A model generated the notes under the pieces. The model was not told the origin of the DNA and searched no databases. It saw only the letters and a program-made list of their open reading frames with translations. From positions 48,777 through 112,776 of the forward strand of contig NZ_JBEQZJ010000005.1 of the NCBI RefSeq assembly GCF_045223415.1: a stretch of 64,000 nt of DNA, in the 5' to 3' direction. Position numbers and translations under genes: made by a program. Positions 33,960-43,273 of the stretch are shown one piece after another. Within the stretch, counting starts at the first letter, position 1, and the number at the start of each line of letters is the position of its first letter. The DNA is from Hoskinsella mucinilytica. GTDB taxonomy: Bacteria; Bacillota_I; Bacilli_A; Erysipelotrichales; Erysipelotrichaceae.

Positions 33960-34620
33960 AACGATAACCTACCCCTCGTAAGGTAATGATCAAAGTATGG
34001 TACTCTTGAAGACTTTTTCTTAACAGCTTTATATGCGTATCTAAGGTACGATCATCGCCATAGAAATCATATCCCCAAACATCATGGATCAATTGTTCTC
34101 TGGTCAATGCGATTCCCTCATTTCTCACAAGATAGAATAACAGTTCATATTCCTTCGGTGATAATTCAATTAGTTTTTGATCAATGAAAACTTTTCTACC
34201 TGTAAAATCTATTTTCAGTCCTTGATAGGTATAAATTTCTTTCTGAGTTCCTTTTTCTCCTTGATATCGTTTTAAGATAGCGGATACTCTCATCATCAAT
34301 TCTTTTGGTGAGAATGGTTTGACTACATAGTCATCAATACCAAGCTCAAAGCCATGAATACGATCATATTCCTCTCCACGTGCCGATAGCATGATAACCG
34401 GTGTGTTGGCTTTTTTTCTTATTTCCTTACATGTAGAAAAGCCATCTAAATTCGGCATCATGACATCCATGATGATTAAGTCATAGGTATTGCGATTACA
34501 TATATGAATCGCTTCCATACCATCACTTGCTTCATCAATTTCATGACCTTCAAATTCTCCATATTTTCTAATGATAGATCGAATTCGTTCTTCATCATCT
34601 ACAACCAACAGTTTACTCAT
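33934..34620 (-). CDS. OmpR/PhoB-family response regulator
   Basis: Receiver with VVDDEERI, phospho-Asp in IIMDVMMPN and Lys in VVKPFSP, then a winged-helix domain (LSPKEYELLFYL and RGVGYRFE). GAGGTGA lies 5 bp before the ATG at 34620, giving 228 residues; earlier in-frame codons overlap that site. It resembles ResD/SrrA- and CssR-type regulators, but no target operator was recognised. Confidence 0.93.
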   Translation of the reverse strand: MSKLLVVDDEERIRSIIRKYGEFEGHEIDEASDGMEAIHICNRNTYDLIIMDVMMPNLDGFSTCKEIRKKANTPVIMLSARGEEYDRIHGFELGIDDYVVKPFSPKELMMRVSAILKRYQGEKGTQKEIYTYQGLKIDFTGRKVFIDQKLIELSPKEYELLFYLVRNEGIALTREQLIHDVWGYDFYGDDRTLDTHIKLLRKSLQEYHTLIITLRGVGYRFETERDQS

Positions 34621-34684
34621 CCAAATCACCTCATTTTCATTATACAAGGTTTTCTTCTATTTGTATGTGAGCGATTTGTGAACT

Positions 34685-35374
34685 TTAAGAAAAATACCAA
34701 TAAGTCAAAGTTTTACTTACTTCAAGACCTGCTTTTTCTTGTAATTTAATACTTGCGATATTATCCTTTACGATTTCTCCATAAGGTATTCTCCCTTTAT
34801 CCATTTGCATACCAACAACATAATGAATCAAGGCGATTGCTAATCCAATTCGACGATACTTTGGTTTGATTTCTAAAATTCCCATAGAACTTTGTTCATG
34901 GACACCCATAAAACCACACAAATCATCTTGATAAAAGACACCGGCCATGCCATCATTTAGACAATCCATTAAATAATCCTCTTGGTTACAATCTTCCATA
35001 GAATATAGTGCCATAATTTCTTTTAGATGACTTGCATCCAACATGGTAATTTCATATCCTTTTGGAAGTGTTACCATTGGTTTTTCTTTTTTGGTATACA
35101 TGGTATGGTAGCACTCCAATGTACATGAAATATGAAATCGTTGTTGAATCATTTTATCTGTATATAGATCATGTGCTACGATCATTGAAAAATCATTTGG
35201 CATAGCCTCCACTAATTTCATTGCGCTATCCACTGTTTCACTTGCACAATAAAGCATTTGACTATGGTGATCTTGTACACAGATGGCATGTTCATCCTCA
35301 TAGATGATCGATTCTTTTTTTCGTAAACATTCTAGGATATCCGCATATAAAACCTGATCGTTATCCAGCTTCAT
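34685..35374 (-). CDS. GNAT-family N-acetyltransferase
   Basis: The C-terminal half (about 110-229) carries the acetyl-CoA site: GVFYQDDLCGFMGVHE, then IKPKYRRIGLAIALI as the pyrophosphate-binding R-x-x-G-x-A loop, and LQEKAGLEV at the end. The N-terminal 100 residues look like a decayed or divergent second GNAT-like half. The substrate is unknown. The ATG at 35374 has GAGGTGA 6 bp upstream. Confidence 0.85.
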   Translation of the reverse strand: MKLDNDQVLYADILECLRKKESIIYEDEHAICVQDHHSQMLYCASETVDSAMKLVEAMPNDFSMIVAHDLYTDKMIQQRFHISCTLECYHTMYTKKEKPMVTLPKGYEITMLDASHLKEIMALYSMEDCNQEDYLMDCLNDGMAGVFYQDDLCGFMGVHEQSSMGILEIKPKYRRIGLAIALIHYVVGMQMDKGRIPYGEIVKDNIASIKLQEKAGLEVSKTLTYWYFS

Positions 35375-35431
35375 CTTTATCACCTCATTCCTTTATTATC
35401 CATGTGCTTTATGTGAAAGTCAAGAAATAGA

Positions 35432-35456
35432 GAAAAACGTGAATCTTCACGTTTTT
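35432..35456. terminator. Bidirectional hairpin terminator after the MATE gene
   Basis: AAAAACGTGAA and TTCACGTTTTT form a perfect 11-bp stem with a two-base loop. Confidence 0.8.
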
Positions 35457-35465
35457 ATTGTTCTC

Positions 35466-36803
35466 TTAGATTGCCTTCATCCAATGATTCTTACGTATTC
35501 TCCATTCACTTGTGATACATTTGACGATTTGATCGCTTTTGATTGCGAAAAAGACAATGGCAAATGGTAACTTTAAGAGTACTGCACAGATAAATCCCAA
35601 TGGAAGTGCCAGTCCCCAAAGAAAGATGATATCATTCATACAAGCAAATTTCACATCTCCTCCCCCTCGTAATATCCCCATCATATTCATACATTGAAAT
35701 GCCTTAAAAACCTCTATGATCGCCCCGAGTATTAAAATTTGTAAAGTGATTGCTCGAGTTTGTTCATTCATAGGATACATAAGAAATGCAATCGGTATAC
35801 TGCCTAACATTAACATCCCGTCAAAGCCACCAATCATAAGTGAGAGTTTTTGAAAATAGCTTCTTAATATATGAAGATCATCTAATCTTCTAGCTCCTAG
35901 TGTATTACCGATCAATACACAAGCAGCGGAATCTAATCCATTCATTAGAACACTGGATAACTGTGCAATGACATTATAAATTCCCATTGCCATGACAACA
36001 CTTGGTCCTAATCTGCCGATAATCATAACAACGCAGCTCTCTCCCAAGGACCACATTGCTTCATTTGCACATACCGGTCCACATTTTTGAAAGAATAGGC
36101 GTAAGACATCTTTATCTAATGCTTTCAATTTATGTAGGCGTAAGTGTAGATTCTTTTCATATCGATATACATAAATCATTACTGCACATAATTCAATCAA
36201 TCGGGCAATCGTTGTCGCAATACCGGCACCCATCAAACCTAGCTTCGGAAAGCCGAAATTTCCGAATATCAATACATAATTTAACAGGGCATTACATACC
36301 AAGGCAATGATAGAAGATATCATAGATATCTTAACTTCATGTACACTTCTAAGAATTTGTACAGTAATGGTAGATATCGCAAAGAACAAATAGGATAGAC
36401 AGACATATCTTAAATATAGACTTCCCTGTTCGATGAGCTGAGCATCATTGGAGAAGATTTTCAATACCGTAGTTGGAAAGAAGAAAGAAAAGAATACGAT
36501 CAAACAGACAAATCCTAATGCAAAGCGATAGGTATAGGATAAAACATGATAAATACTTTTTCGGTCCTTTCTTCCCCAATATTGAGAAATAAGAACATTA
36601 CTTCCACCGGCAATTCCTGACAAAATCATCGTGATGATGAAGAACACCTGATTTGCTAGTGATGTTCCTGAAAAGGCAATTTCAGATATCTGACCAATCA
36701 TAACGGTATCGATTGCATTTCCTAAAAACGCCACGAGATTTTGTATGGTTATCGGCAACGCTAATACAAATAAATTTCTTTTCAATTGCTTCTTTTCCAT
36801 CAT
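35466..36803 (-). CDS. MATE-family efflux transporter
   Basis: About twelve membrane helices in 445 residues, with two homologous halves; the N-terminus LALPITIQNLVAFLGNAIDTVMIG is a typical MATE first helix. Such proteins export drugs or metabolites with Na+ or H+. It starts 16 bp after the SIS gene on the same strand, so it may be the last gene of the sigma-54-linked PTS operon and export a toxic product of that pathway; this is inference. GGAGG precedes the ATG. Confidence 0.92.
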   Translation of the reverse strand: MMEKKQLKRNLFVLALPITIQNLVAFLGNAIDTVMIGQISEIAFSGTSLANQVFFIITMILSGIAGGSNVLISQYWGRKDRKSIYHVLSYTYRFALGFVCLIVFFSFFFPTTVLKIFSNDAQLIEQGSLYLRYVCLSYLFFAISTITVQILRSVHEVKISMISSIIALVCNALLNYVLIFGNFGFPKLGLMGAGIATTIARLIELCAVMIYVYRYEKNLHLRLHKLKALDKDVLRLFFQKCGPVCANEAMWSLGESCVVMIIGRLGPSVVMAMGIYNVIAQLSSVLMNGLDSAACVLIGNTLGARRLDDLHILRSYFQKLSLMIGGFDGMLMLGSIPIAFLMYPMNEQTRAITLQILILGAIIEVFKAFQCMNMMGILRGGGDVKFACMNDIIFLWGLALPLGFICAVLLKLPFAIVFFAIKSDQIVKCITSEWRIRKNHWMKAI

Positions 36804-36818
36804 GCGTTCCTCCTCTGA

Positions 36819-37892
36819 TTAAGAGTGAGTCTTGAAGTAAGATTCCATGGTTGAGTTATCGTGATGGGCATATAGATCTCGTCCTTGATCTTGTGCCAAA
36901 CGATAGGCAAGCACTTGTAATACTGCGGCGTATTCGATACAGGCAAAGTACCTGGAGGAAGGTGTAAAGACAAAGTCTTCATCATCAATTCCTTCTTTTC
37001 CGATCATAAAACCATTATGCTTGCAATCCTTCATATAAGATGCCAATGCCTTACATTTCGCATCTTCTCTTCCGCCATTATTTAATACAATGACACAATG
37101 ACGTTCATTATATCCATAATTAGGACCATGGATACCTTCCTCTATCTCATATCCTACACTGGCAATCTGAGGCGTTTCCCATACCTTCATAGCACCTTCC
37201 AAAGCTACACCATAATATTCATCAGCTCCGGTAAAAACGATCAAATCGCTTCTTAACATCTTTCGTTTTGCGAAATTCATCCAATTCATTGCAGCATCGA
37301 TTAATTCGTCAAAATGAAGTGCTACTTTTTTCAAATCTTCCATATAGGCTTCATATTGTACCTCATTTAATGTTCCCTTTTTCAAACCTACTTCCATGCC
37401 AATCATCATAGAAGCAATCACACTAGCACAATACCCTGTGGTACGCATTGGATATTCTTCGATCCCACAATCCAAAGGCAGATAACAATCTGCATCATTT
37501 GCGATCAAGGTATCAGCAGCTTCGGATATCGCTACATTTGCATATCCTTTTTCTTTTACCAGCTGTAATGCCGCTCTTGATACAATGCTTGATCCTGTTT
37601 GTGAAATAAACACATATAAAGCGTTTTGAGGAAACACATAGGTATTATGAATGAAATCATTAGGATAAATGACACTTGTTTTACATAAACTACATTTTTC
37701 CACAAAGTTTCTTGCCGTTATCGCAGAAGTGGAACTAGTTCCACTTCCGACAAAAACAATTTCATTGATATCTTCAGTTAGATAGGCTCTTAATTCTTTC
37801 GTGTTTTCTTTTTGGTGTGATGTTATATTTTCTATTGCTGTTTTTGTGTTACGAATGCAATCCAGCATACTACATTGAAATCTTTCATTCAT
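36819..37892 (-). CDS. SIS-domain sugar-phosphate isomerase/deglycase (FrlB/AgaS-like)
   Basis: This 357-residue protein has two SIS domains like the isomerase half of GlmS: EIVFVGSGTSSTSA, FISQTGSSIVS and DLIVFTGADEYYGVA are sugar-phosphate loops, and EEGIHGPNYG near 255 is the active-site segment. It shares a 1-nt overlap with the IID gene of a mannose-family PTS. In enteric fructoselysine/glucoselysine (Gfr-type) operons such enzymes cleave the phosphorylated Amadori product; AgaS-type members deaminate amino sugars. Either fits here. Confidence 0.88.
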   Translation of the reverse strand: MNERFQCSMLDCIRNTKTAIENITSHQKENTKELRAYLTEDINEIVFVGSGTSSTSAITARNFVEKCSLCKTSVIYPNDFIHNTYVFPQNALYVFISQTGSSIVSRAALQLVKEKGYANVAISEAADTLIANDADCYLPLDCGIEEYPMRTTGYCASVIASMMIGMEVGLKKGTLNEVQYEAYMEDLKKVALHFDELIDAAMNWMNFAKRKMLRSDLIVFTGADEYYGVALEGAMKVWETPQIASVGYEIEEGIHGPNYGYNERHCVIVLNNGGREDAKCKALASYMKDCKHNGFMIGKEGIDDEDFVFTPSSRYFACIEYAAVLQVLAYRLAQDQGRDLYAHHDNSTMESYFKTHS

Positions 37893-38710
37893 TAGAATAA
37901 CCCCGCATATTTTCCAATCACACCAAATACAAGTAGAATCAGCATTAAGACTGCCGGATTCACATTTTTCTTAATTGCTTTATAGCAAGCGAAGGTCAAT
38001 AACAATGGCAATAAATTAGGGAATATGGTATCTAAAATACTTTGAATAGCCAATTCAGAACCTTGAATCGTAAATACTTTATCGATCTTGAAATTGGTCA
38101 TAGTACAAGCCATTGCGCCTACTGTCATTAAACCAACAATACCTGCACCTTTTGTGATTTTCCCCATAATACCGCTTTCACTTGCTGTCTTCATGAAATT
38201 ACCACCCATTTCAAAGCCTAAGAAGACGCCAAAGTAACGGATAAGATGTGCTGGAATATTATAGATCAATAGATGAAGTATCAAACCGAGAATAGATCCG
38301 GATTGTGCTAGACCAATACCGACTCCTAAAGAAATCACTCGAATGCTTCCCCAAAATAAGGAGTCACCAATTCCCGCAAATGGTCCCATCAATGCAATCT
38401 TGATTGCTGATATACTGGAAGTATCAAAGTCCTCAGTTTCACTTGCTTCTTTTTCCATAGAAGCTGCCAGTCCTGTAATGATACCACCCATTGTCGGTGT
38501 AGTATTGAATAATTCATTGTGGCGTTTTAATGCTTCTGTACGTTCTTCTTTTGTATGATAGAAGCGATTGATTGCCGGCATCATAGCATACATAAAACCA
38601 AGTGCCTGCATGGTTTCATAATTATAAGTTGAACTTAAGGTCATAGTTCTCCAGAACATTGACCTACACATTTTCTTATCTTCACTTGTTAAGGTTGATT
38701 TTCTAGTCAT
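37892..38710 (-). CDS. PTS mannose-family EIID
   Basis: One of the two membrane subunits of a mannose-family permease. Family marks: MFWRTMTLSSTYNYETMQALGF-like N-terminus (the residues RSMFWR and NYE), LMGPFAGIGDSLFWG in the middle and a C-terminal membrane helix. The ATG at 38710 has GGAGG 8 bp upstream and overlaps the end of IIC by 8 bp; upstream Met codons lie in the ribosome site. Length 272 residues. Confidence 0.95.
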   Translation of the reverse strand: MTRKSTLTSEDKKMCRSMFWRTMTLSSTYNYETMQALGFMYAMMPAINRFYHTKEERTEALKRHNELFNTTPTMGGIITGLAASMEKEASETEDFDTSSISAIKIALMGPFAGIGDSLFWGSIRVISLGVGIGLAQSGSILGLILHLLIYNIPAHLIRYFGVFLGFEMGGNFMKTASESGIMGKITKGAGIVGLMTVGAMACTMTNFKIDKVFTIQGSELAIQSILDTIFPNLLPLLLTFACYKAIKKNVNPAVLMLILLVFGVIGKYAGLF

Positions 38711-39488
38711 TGAATAGCCCTCCATCATCTACAGTCGATTCTACAACCGTCTGTTTCTCTTTGTTTCCTTCCAAAGAAATCACGATAACCGCAACAATGA
38801 CTCCCATCAAAGCCACAGATAATGTACCTTGTGCAAAGAAACAAGCTAATACAACGCCAAAGAAGAAATAAACAGCCATAGATTTGTTCCACATCATTTT
38901 CAACAGCAATGCGATTCCGACAGCAGGCATTAAGCCTGTAGCAAAATCCATACCATCTATAAAGGTCTGAGGAATGATCGCAATCAGATCCTCTGCAACT
39001 CCTGAACCAAATGCCAATACCGCAAATAACACGATATATTTAGGTAATTCAGGAAGGAATGCCAATCCAACATGTTCTAATGTCAAAGCACGTTGGTTTC
39101 CTGATTCCACAAATTTATGCGTGATTGGTGTAAATAGAGTACGAATCAAATAACCGATAAAAGTAAATGTAGAGCCAATTAAAGATACAGGTACTGCGAA
39201 AGTTAATGCGATTTCAACATCTTGTCCCGTTGTCATCGCTAACGCTGTTCCTACGATCGAACCTAAGGCCGCATCGGCAGGTAGTGTTCCTCCGATTCCC
39301 ATAACTCCCAAAAATACCAGCTGTAACGTTGCCCCACAAACTATTCCCATGTTTAAATCCCCTAAAATTGCGCCTACTACCGGGCATAACACAAGTGGCG
39401 TATTGATCATAGGATAAGCAAACCATGCTTCACACCCATGAATTAACCAGCACACTATCGCAATCATCAATGCTTGTACAATCGTCAT
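38703..39488 (-). CDS. PTS mannose-family EIIC
   Basis: The second membrane subunit, 261 residues with seven or so helices. GCEAWFAYPMINTPLV near the start and GIGGTLPADAALGSIVGTALA in the centre are typical of the family. Lies between IIB (19 bp upstream) and IID. Confidence 0.95.
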   Translation of the reverse strand: MTIVQALMIAIVCWLIHGCEAWFAYPMINTPLVLCPVVGAILGDLNMGIVCGATLQLVFLGVMGIGGTLPADAALGSIVGTALAMTTGQDVEIALTFAVPVSLIGSTFTFIGYLIRTLFTPITHKFVESGNQRALTLEHVGLAFLPELPKYIVLFAVLAFGSGVAEDLIAIIPQTFIDGMDFATGLMPAVGIALLLKMMWNKSMAVYFFFGVVLACFFAQGTLSVALMGVIVAVIVISLEGNKEKQTVVESTVDDGGLFND

Positions 39489-39507
39489 AATTTTTCTCCT
39501 TTTTCTT

Positions 39508-39984
39508 TTATTTTCCCAAAACTTCTTTTGCTGCTTTCGGTGAATCCGATGGTATCATTCTGAATTCTACTTCAGGTATCACATCACATAGCTGTTGTAG
39601 AGCACTTAAATCTTCATCATTTAAATACACAGCTGCTGCGACTAATTTTGCTCCCTCCTTTTTCTTTACACCACCGATATTGACCTTATGAATACAATTC
39701 GTTTTTTCAATCAATCGAAGCGCATCCTTAATGGTTTTTACGATCACAAAGATTTTTAACTTTTCTGCTCTTGGATCATTTAATACCTGTGCTCCTCCTT
39801 CGATAGAACGAATTGCCAGATTGACACCATTTGGCTTTACCATTTTCAAAGCCATTTTAGCCATTTCATTCTCCATGATTTCATCATTTGCAATCAGAAT
39901 GGAATCAGGCTGTACCTCACTTACCCAAGTCACAGCGACTTGCCCATGAAGCAAACGTTCATCGACTCTTGTTAGCTCTACCAT
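39508..39984 (-). CDS. PTS mannose-family EIIB
   Basis: Transfers phosphate from IIA to the sugar. The phospho-His is His13 in RVDERLLHGQV, the family signature. 158 residues, normal. Overlaps the IIA gene by 7 bp, so the two are translationally coupled. Confidence 0.96.
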   Translation of the reverse strand: MVELTRVDERLLHGQVAVTWVSEVQPDSILIANDEIMENEMAKMALKMVKPNGVNLAIRSIEGGAQVLNDPRAEKLKIFVIVKTIKDALRLIEKTNCIHKVNIGGVKKKEGAKLVAAAVYLNDEDLSALQQLCDVIPEVEFRMIPSDSPKAAKEVLGK

Positions 39985-40400
39985 AATTTGTCCTCCTCTA
40001 GATTACTGTTCATAATGGTTTCTTTGTCAAAATACATTAGATTGTCCTTTGCTTCTTCCATGCAGTTCTTCAATTGATTTTTCTCCATGTCATTAGATAA
40101 GGACAGTGTCAATACCAGCGCTAGGTTCATACCTGAAATCAGAGATACCCTTTCATCTGCACACAGCTCTACCAGGATGTTATGAATACTTCCGCATTTG
40201 ATATCGCAACAGATAATGAAATGCTCTTGTGGATATCGAGCAAATTCCTCTAACACCATTTCTTTTACTTTTTGCGGTGTATGATACTTCGTTAATCCAA
40301 AAGCACTCATTTTCTCTTGCTTTCCAGCTATCATTTCTACGGCACTTAACATCCCCTCAGCTAAAGATCCATGGGATGCTAATATGATGCGTGTTCCCAA
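39978..40400 (-). CDS. PTS mannose-family EIIA, TTG start
   Basis: First gene of the mannose-family PTS operon. The phospho-His is His10 in LASHGSLAEGM. No ATG is available near the family start; a TTG at 40400 with GGAGG 7 bp upstream gives the normal 140 residues. The C-terminal tail is somewhat divergent. It lies 99 bp downstream of the LevR-type activator gene, behind a hairpin that contains a sigma-54-like element. Confidence 0.92.
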   Translation of the reverse strand: MGTRIILASHGSLAEGMLSAVEMIAGKQEKMSAFGLTKYHTPQKVKEMVLEEFARYPQEHFIICCDIKCGSIHNILVELCADERVSLISGMNLALVLTLSLSNDMEKNQLKNCMEEAKDNLMYFDKETIMNSNLEEDKLW

Positions 40401-40436
40401 TGTGATTCCTCCTTTCTCTTTTACACCCTAATAACA

Positions 40437-40474
40437 AGAAAGAAACATGCCAACTCATAAAATCAGCATGTTTC
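40437..40474 (-). promoter_or_regulatory. Hairpin with an embedded sigma-54-like -24/-12 element
   Basis: Two readings share this DNA. A 9-bp inverted repeat (GAAACATGC 40442-40450 and GCATGTTTC 40466-40474) with a T-rich tail on the minus strand looks like the terminator of the activator gene. The downstream arm also reads TTGGCATGTTTCTTTCT (40453 down to 40437), which fits the -24/-12 consensus TGGCAC-N5-TTGCT except for one base at the GC pair. A sigma-54 promoter for IIA is expected here because LevR and rpoN lie just upstream. Confidence 0.4.
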
Positions 40475-40498
40475 CTAGGTTTTTTTCATAAAATTGAT

Positions 40499-43273
40499 TT
40501 AAAACAGAGAATCTTCGACACTTCTATCCTTTTTTTCGACAGACTTCAGACGATAGATGTAATCATAAATATAGGCAATCTCACTAACCGGTATCTCCAC
40601 ACAATAATGTCGCTCTAAGTTATGAAATGCTTTTTTTACGATACGAATAAAATCAGGTTGCGTTTGAATGAATTGATCCAAATCATCATAGCGAGTGATA
40701 TATTTATCCATGATCAAGCGTTCGATTAAGCAACTAATATGCAAATAGAGTCCTACAATGGTATTTCCTGACATTTGTAAATCCAAATCATGTTGTATGC
40801 TATTGATAATTTCTTCTACATAACCAATGATCTTTTTAGGATTTAGAATGGTTAAATAATCCAATAAATTCTGTAAGGAAAAGTTACGAATGATATTAGA
40901 GCTAAACACCTCTAATTCTTTAGGTGATAATACCTGTTGCATCAATTGCTCGATGCGATGCATATTCTGCTTCTCAATGATGTCTTCAATAGATAAAAAA
41001 GGAACACCATTCACTTGTGGATCTAAAGTTCCGATAATGAATTGCACATCATATTTATCAAAGATAGCGGCGTTTTTACCACCATGTGCTAAGGAGTCAA
41101 AGCTATATTCCAATACCTTTAATTCTGATTTAACCGGTAAACTTTCTAAAAGAAGATGTGATATTTTTTCTGCGGTTGCGATTCCTGTCGCACAAACCGT
41201 CAGTATTGCTTTTTCTTTTTTTCTATTTTCAATAAATACAGCCTTACTGCTATAGTCTTGCTTTTGAACACTTTCCATAATTCTTTCTACCGGAATATTC
41301 TGTTTTACCATCATTCCCACCTCTAAAGCTAATTTGATCGTAACATTATTCATAATGACGATATTGATATGATCGTTTAATACGACACGCTTATAGATAT
41401 CCTCTAAAGAACCCATATCGACAAGGATGATCAAATCACGCATCTTTTTTCTTGTGGTAATATAATCACTTAATTTTTCTGCGATGGTTTTTACATTTAC
41501 ATCCATTGGCATATCCATGGCATCGAAAATATCATCCTCGACCATATAATTGGCAGTTGTCGCAAGGGAAGATGCTGTGGAATATCCATGTGCCAATATG
41601 ATACAACGTGTTTCTCGTTCGATGATTCTGGTAGATAATTCCTTCAGATATAAAATAGCATCTAAAAACATCAAGGGATTCATTTCAAAGTTCAAAAGGC
41701 TTTTTGTCTGTGTTGCAAAATCAGAAGTCATTGCGACGATATCGGGTATGATTTCCGTAAATTTGGCAATACTTTTTTCGATTTGATCACTGTGTGTTTG
41801 TAATAAAGAATCACAAGAGCTTGTATTAACGATATAATCATTGTATAACTTCGCTAGATTGATCAAAGCATTGTTGCTGAATGTGATTGCATATTTCTTT
41901 CCTAGTTTCGCACATATGTTTTCCAGTACACTATAATATAACAATTCTTTTACGGAAGAGGCTGTATCTTCTTCAAAACAAATGGCATCCATATATTGTT
42001 GGAATCGACGAGAACAACGATGAAGTAATAGATCTACATCTTCTTGATATTCTTCACAAATCGTTATGATATCACGATTAAACGCATAAAGCTTTAATTC
42101 CCGTTTTTGATTAAGCTTTAAATCTTGTAAAGAAATGCTAGCAGTATCTCCATATTGTACAAATAAGCCTTCTCGATTACATTGTTCGATTCGTTCATCA
42201 TTCAGATATTGAATATCCAATAAAAGAGATCCTTCTTGATTCGCAACATAAGCATTAGCTACCAAAACCCTGATACAGTTCATAAACTGACCGATATTTT
42301 CCGGAAATTCCAAATGTTCGATAATTTGACATAATCGTTGTGTGATTTTAATTTCTCGATGAATCCGATGAGCTTCTTTCTCTAATAAATACACCATCAA
42401 TTCTTGTTTTTCTTGTTTTGGTCGTTCACTCAAAGAAGGAATTTGTGTCACGATGGGTATTCTTCGATATAAAGTCTTCAATAATGCTGTTTGGGGATTT
42501 TCTGTTGTCGCAAACACCAGATGTTCATGTGCTTCATACCATTTATCATTATCACCGACCATATGATATATGCCTTTGTCCATAAATAAAAATAATTTCT
42601 CCTGACATTCTCTGGAAAGACAATGGACTTCATCCAAGAACAGCATTCCACCATTTGCTAAAGAAATTAAACCTTCTCGATCCTTATCAGCTCCTGTATA
42701 AGCACCTTTTTTACAGCCGAATAAATTGGTCAAAAAGAATTCCGGATTATCTGCGTATTCCGAACAATTTACGGTAATACAACGCCCCTGTTCCTGAAAG
42801 ATCCCTTTTTCTACACCATATTCATACATCGTATTGGCAATCAAGCTTTTACCGACACCGGTAGGTCCTAATAATAAAATCGGTAATCCACCATTGGGAT
42901 AAGTAATCGCAGATTTACATTGTTGAACAATGCTACTTAAAGATCCCTTGTATCCGATCAATTTGGTAAATGCCATAGATTTTCTATTTAGCTTATGCAC
43001 GTCTTTTTTCAAAGCATCATAACTGGTATAGCTATTCATCAGTTCTTCCCCATGCTCACAAATATCTCTTGTGAAAAACAAAATCGGTCTTTCATTCACC
43101 TTAATGAGCATACCATCATCATAATATTCATTCAAATATTGGGAAACCACATTTCTGGAAGCATCCAGTTCTTTTGCTAAGAAAGAAGTGGTATAAAGAT
43201 TTGAATCACTTTCCTCAAATGCCAGTGAGTATTCCTTTAATCTTTGATAAACCTTTGTTTTTATATTATTCAT
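40499..43273 (-). CDS. LevR-type sigma-54-dependent PTS operon activator
   Basis: A 924-residue enhancer-binding protein. An N-terminal HTH occupies about 1-70. The AAA+ domain has Walker A GPTGVGKS (136-143), the sigma-54 contact loop GAYTGA (190-195; usual form GAFTGA) and Walker B LFLDE (211-215). A PRD-like domain, a mannose-type EIIA-like domain (ILAHGYSTASS), a GatB-like EIIB domain (VCATGIATAEK) and a C-terminal PRD (LYLHISCLIERL) follow. The ATG at 43273 has AAGGAG 7 bp upstream and overlaps the rpoN stop by 8 bp. It should turn on the mannose-family PTS downstream with sigma-54. Confidence 0.94.
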   Translation of the reverse strand: MNNIKTKVYQRLKEYSLAFEESDSNLYTTSFLAKELDASRNVVSQYLNEYYDDGMLIKVNERPILFFTRDICEHGEELMNSYTSYDALKKDVHKLNRKSMAFTKLIGYKGSLSSIVQQCKSAITYPNGGLPILLLGPTGVGKSLIANTMYEYGVEKGIFQEQGRCITVNCSEYADNPEFFLTNLFGCKKGAYTGADKDREGLISLANGGMLFLDEVHCLSRECQEKLFLFMDKGIYHMVGDNDKWYEAHEHLVFATTENPQTALLKTLYRRIPIVTQIPSLSERPKQEKQELMVYLLEKEAHRIHREIKITQRLCQIIEHLEFPENIGQFMNCIRVLVANAYVANQEGSLLLDIQYLNDERIEQCNREGLFVQYGDTASISLQDLKLNQKRELKLYAFNRDIITICEEYQEDVDLLLHRCSRRFQQYMDAICFEEDTASSVKELLYYSVLENICAKLGKKYAITFSNNALINLAKLYNDYIVNTSSCDSLLQTHSDQIEKSIAKFTEIIPDIVAMTSDFATQTKSLLNFEMNPLMFLDAILYLKELSTRIIERETRCIILAHGYSTASSLATTANYMVEDDIFDAMDMPMDVNVKTIAEKLSDYITTRKKMRDLIILVDMGSLEDIYKRVVLNDHINIVIMNNVTIKLALEVGMMVKQNIPVERIMESVQKQDYSSKAVFIENRKKEKAILTVCATGIATAEKISHLLLESLPVKSELKVLEYSFDSLAHGGKNAAIFDKYDVQFIIGTLDPQVNGVPFLSIEDIIEKQNMHRIEQLMQQVLSPKELEVFSSNIIRNFSLQNLLDYLTILNPKKIIGYVEEIINSIQHDLDLQMSGNTIVGLYLHISCLIERLIMDKYITRYDDLDQFIQTQPDFIRIVKKAFHNLERHYCVEIPVSEIAYIYDYIYRLKSVEKKDRSVEDSLF

